From Anodontia alba (lineage: Eukaryota; Mollusca; Bivalvia; Lucinida; Lucinidae): a DNA stretch of 64,000 bases. Shown piece after piece: positions 62,668 to 64,000 of this stretch. Under the pieces are notes generated by a model. That model did not search any database. It saw nothing but the letters and a program-made list of their open reading frames with translations, and was not told the DNA's origin. Each line of letters begins with the position of its first letter. Positions within the stretch are counted from its first letter, which is position 1. The DNA is taken from contig OZ024828.1 of assembly GCA_964016985.1 (NCBI GenBank), positions 83,122,308-83,186,307 on the forward strand, given 5' to 3'. A program made the position numbers and the translations under genes.

Positions 62668-64000
62668 CCTGAGTCTGGAAGTTGACGGAAGTCCTGTCAC
62701 TATTTCCTAAGCCCCAAAAGCTTTTGGATCCTTACCAGACACGCAGTGGTCAAGGTTAACTATGTTGAAAAATGAAGTTGTCCAGACAATGTCCTTAAAT
62801 ATTAAGTTTTCATATTTAGCCAAAAACTCCAAGTTTTCCAGGTCAAACTCCTATTTTTTAATTTTAACTCCAACTTTTCTCAGAGATGGATTCTTAAACT
62901 CCTACTTTCAAAATCCTAGTGAGAACTCTGCTCCCCAGTCCAACTCAGCTTTGCATGTGGTTGTTACTTTGGTATCAAAAGGCAGAGCGACTGCACTATC
63001 AATTATGTGAGTAAGCATCGTCCGACGGCAAGCATACTTCTTAGAGATCTCTGTCGGGGAAACATGCGCTGACATAGGGATGTGAAGTGGTCAGCAGCAG
63101 GGAAAGGGATGTTGTGCGCTGCAATGAATGTGGAAAAAATCACATCTGCCTCAGTGACTTTGTCGGGTGTGGTTGCCTTGAACTTTTTCATCCGAAAAAT
63201 GCTTATATCTTTCTTATTTGTCCACGAAAACATATGTTCTGGGTACTCATTAGAAGCGCCTGCATGAGGCGCTTCTAACGAGTACCAACATCATATGTTT
63301 CTGAAGAGAAATAAGAAAAATATTATGTGGATACCCCCTCTTATCTGTAGCTATGATCTTACTGCCGCTAGCATTGCGATGTGTATCAATCTTTTTATGG
63401 TGATGTCGTTCCTTCCACCCGCGGTGACACCAAAGGCTGAGTTGCAAAATGTACAAAATGCGAACCCATCCCTTTATCACTACACTTAATGTTTGGAAAT
63501 TCTGTCAACCATTCAGTCTGAAAGGTTGTCTTGTACTTCTTGGGTCTTATTCTTAGGGATTGATGGCGATCTTTTGGACATCTTTACAGCTTCTTCTACG
63601 GACTGAGAATGATGTACGGTGAGAAAGTGAAGGCATCTAACAGATAGCTGATGGCAAAATCGACGCGCGTTATGACAGCCGTGTATAATGATGTCACCTG
63701 TTCAGGGTTGTGTATTATATTCTCCCGCTTATCTGTTAATAGCCCTCGGCAGCAAAATTATTGAAGTCTGTTACTGCTTACCATAAATACTCGCAAAATG
63801 GTCATTCATGAAAGAATTGGGATAGGAAAACTGCAATTGAGGGAGATTCTGTCTCCCGGACGGGATCACAAAATTGTCATTCATGAAAGAATTGGGATAG
63901 GAAAACTGCAATTGCGGGAGATTCTGTCTCCCGGACGGGAGCGTGGGATATGGGCTTCAAATGTGATTGCCTATCGCGTGATCTGGGAGGTATCACATGT
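62668..64000 (+). repeat. Direct duplication, copy 2, runs off the window
   Basis: Near-identical to 60801-62134. The end of the duplication is not visible because the sequence stops. Confidence 0.93.
63187..63355. mobile_element. MITE-C hairpin in duplication copy 2
   Basis: Same insertion as 61320-61488, with TAACGAG in place of TAATGAG in one arm. The duplication therefore happened after the MITE arrived. Confidence 0.8.

Overview
The window is eukaryotic, AT-rich and almost entirely non-coding. It looks like the interior of one large intron-rich animal gene, packed with small mobile elements. The conserved gene is HSP90B1 (GRP94/endoplasmin, the ER-lumen HSP90). Six consecutive exons lie on the minus strand between 50640 and 7350, joined by canonical GT-AG junctions and consistent reading phases. 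They encode about 263 codons: the acidic pre-N segment and most of the N-terminal ATP-binding domain. The first (signal-peptide) exon was not found, and everything after the ATPase domain lies beyond the left edge. The gene therefore exceeds 43 kb, and one intron alone is 26.9 kb. The mix of tRNA-headed SINEs, dense palindromic MITEs and short tandem arrays suggests a marine invertebrate, most plausibly a bivalve mollusc. That identification is an inference, not proof.

Layout: 1-7349 is intron with SINEs and hairpin MITEs. 7350-23683 holds five exons separated by introns of 1.7-8.9 kb, including a three-level nest (9600-10416) and a pair of inverted repeat-bearing elements (11747-13524). 23684-50549 is the giant intron. 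It contains a ~175-bp tandem array, a near-intact mariner transposon inserted in a 58-bp minisatellite (29841-32105), a repeat block at 34440-35700, a 1-kb TIR element (45120-46122) and a 22-bp-type minisatellite (48690-49985). The 5' exon at 50550-50640 is followed by a degenerate tandem block (51200-52790). The right end (57691-64000) is a set of inverted and direct duplications, including two near-identical ~1.33-kb copies.

The repeats fall into recurring families. SINE-A (~308 bp, tRNA-like head) and SINE-B (~290 bp) have target-site duplications and related 3' ends. SINE-H and SINE-I are two further tRNA-headed families. MITE-D (~190-205 bp) carries TTAA duplications and CCCTTGTC ends, so it is piggyBac-like. 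MITE-C, E, F and G are almost perfect hairpins. MITE-K, L and N and pogo-like, Harbinger-like and Tc1-like elements are present in one to a few copies. Nesting and duplicated target sites give relative ages for many of them. The most unusual pattern is that hairpin arms stay complementary within a copy while drifting between copies, and that the same hairpin cores occur between different terminal sequences. All coordinates and alignments were made by eye.
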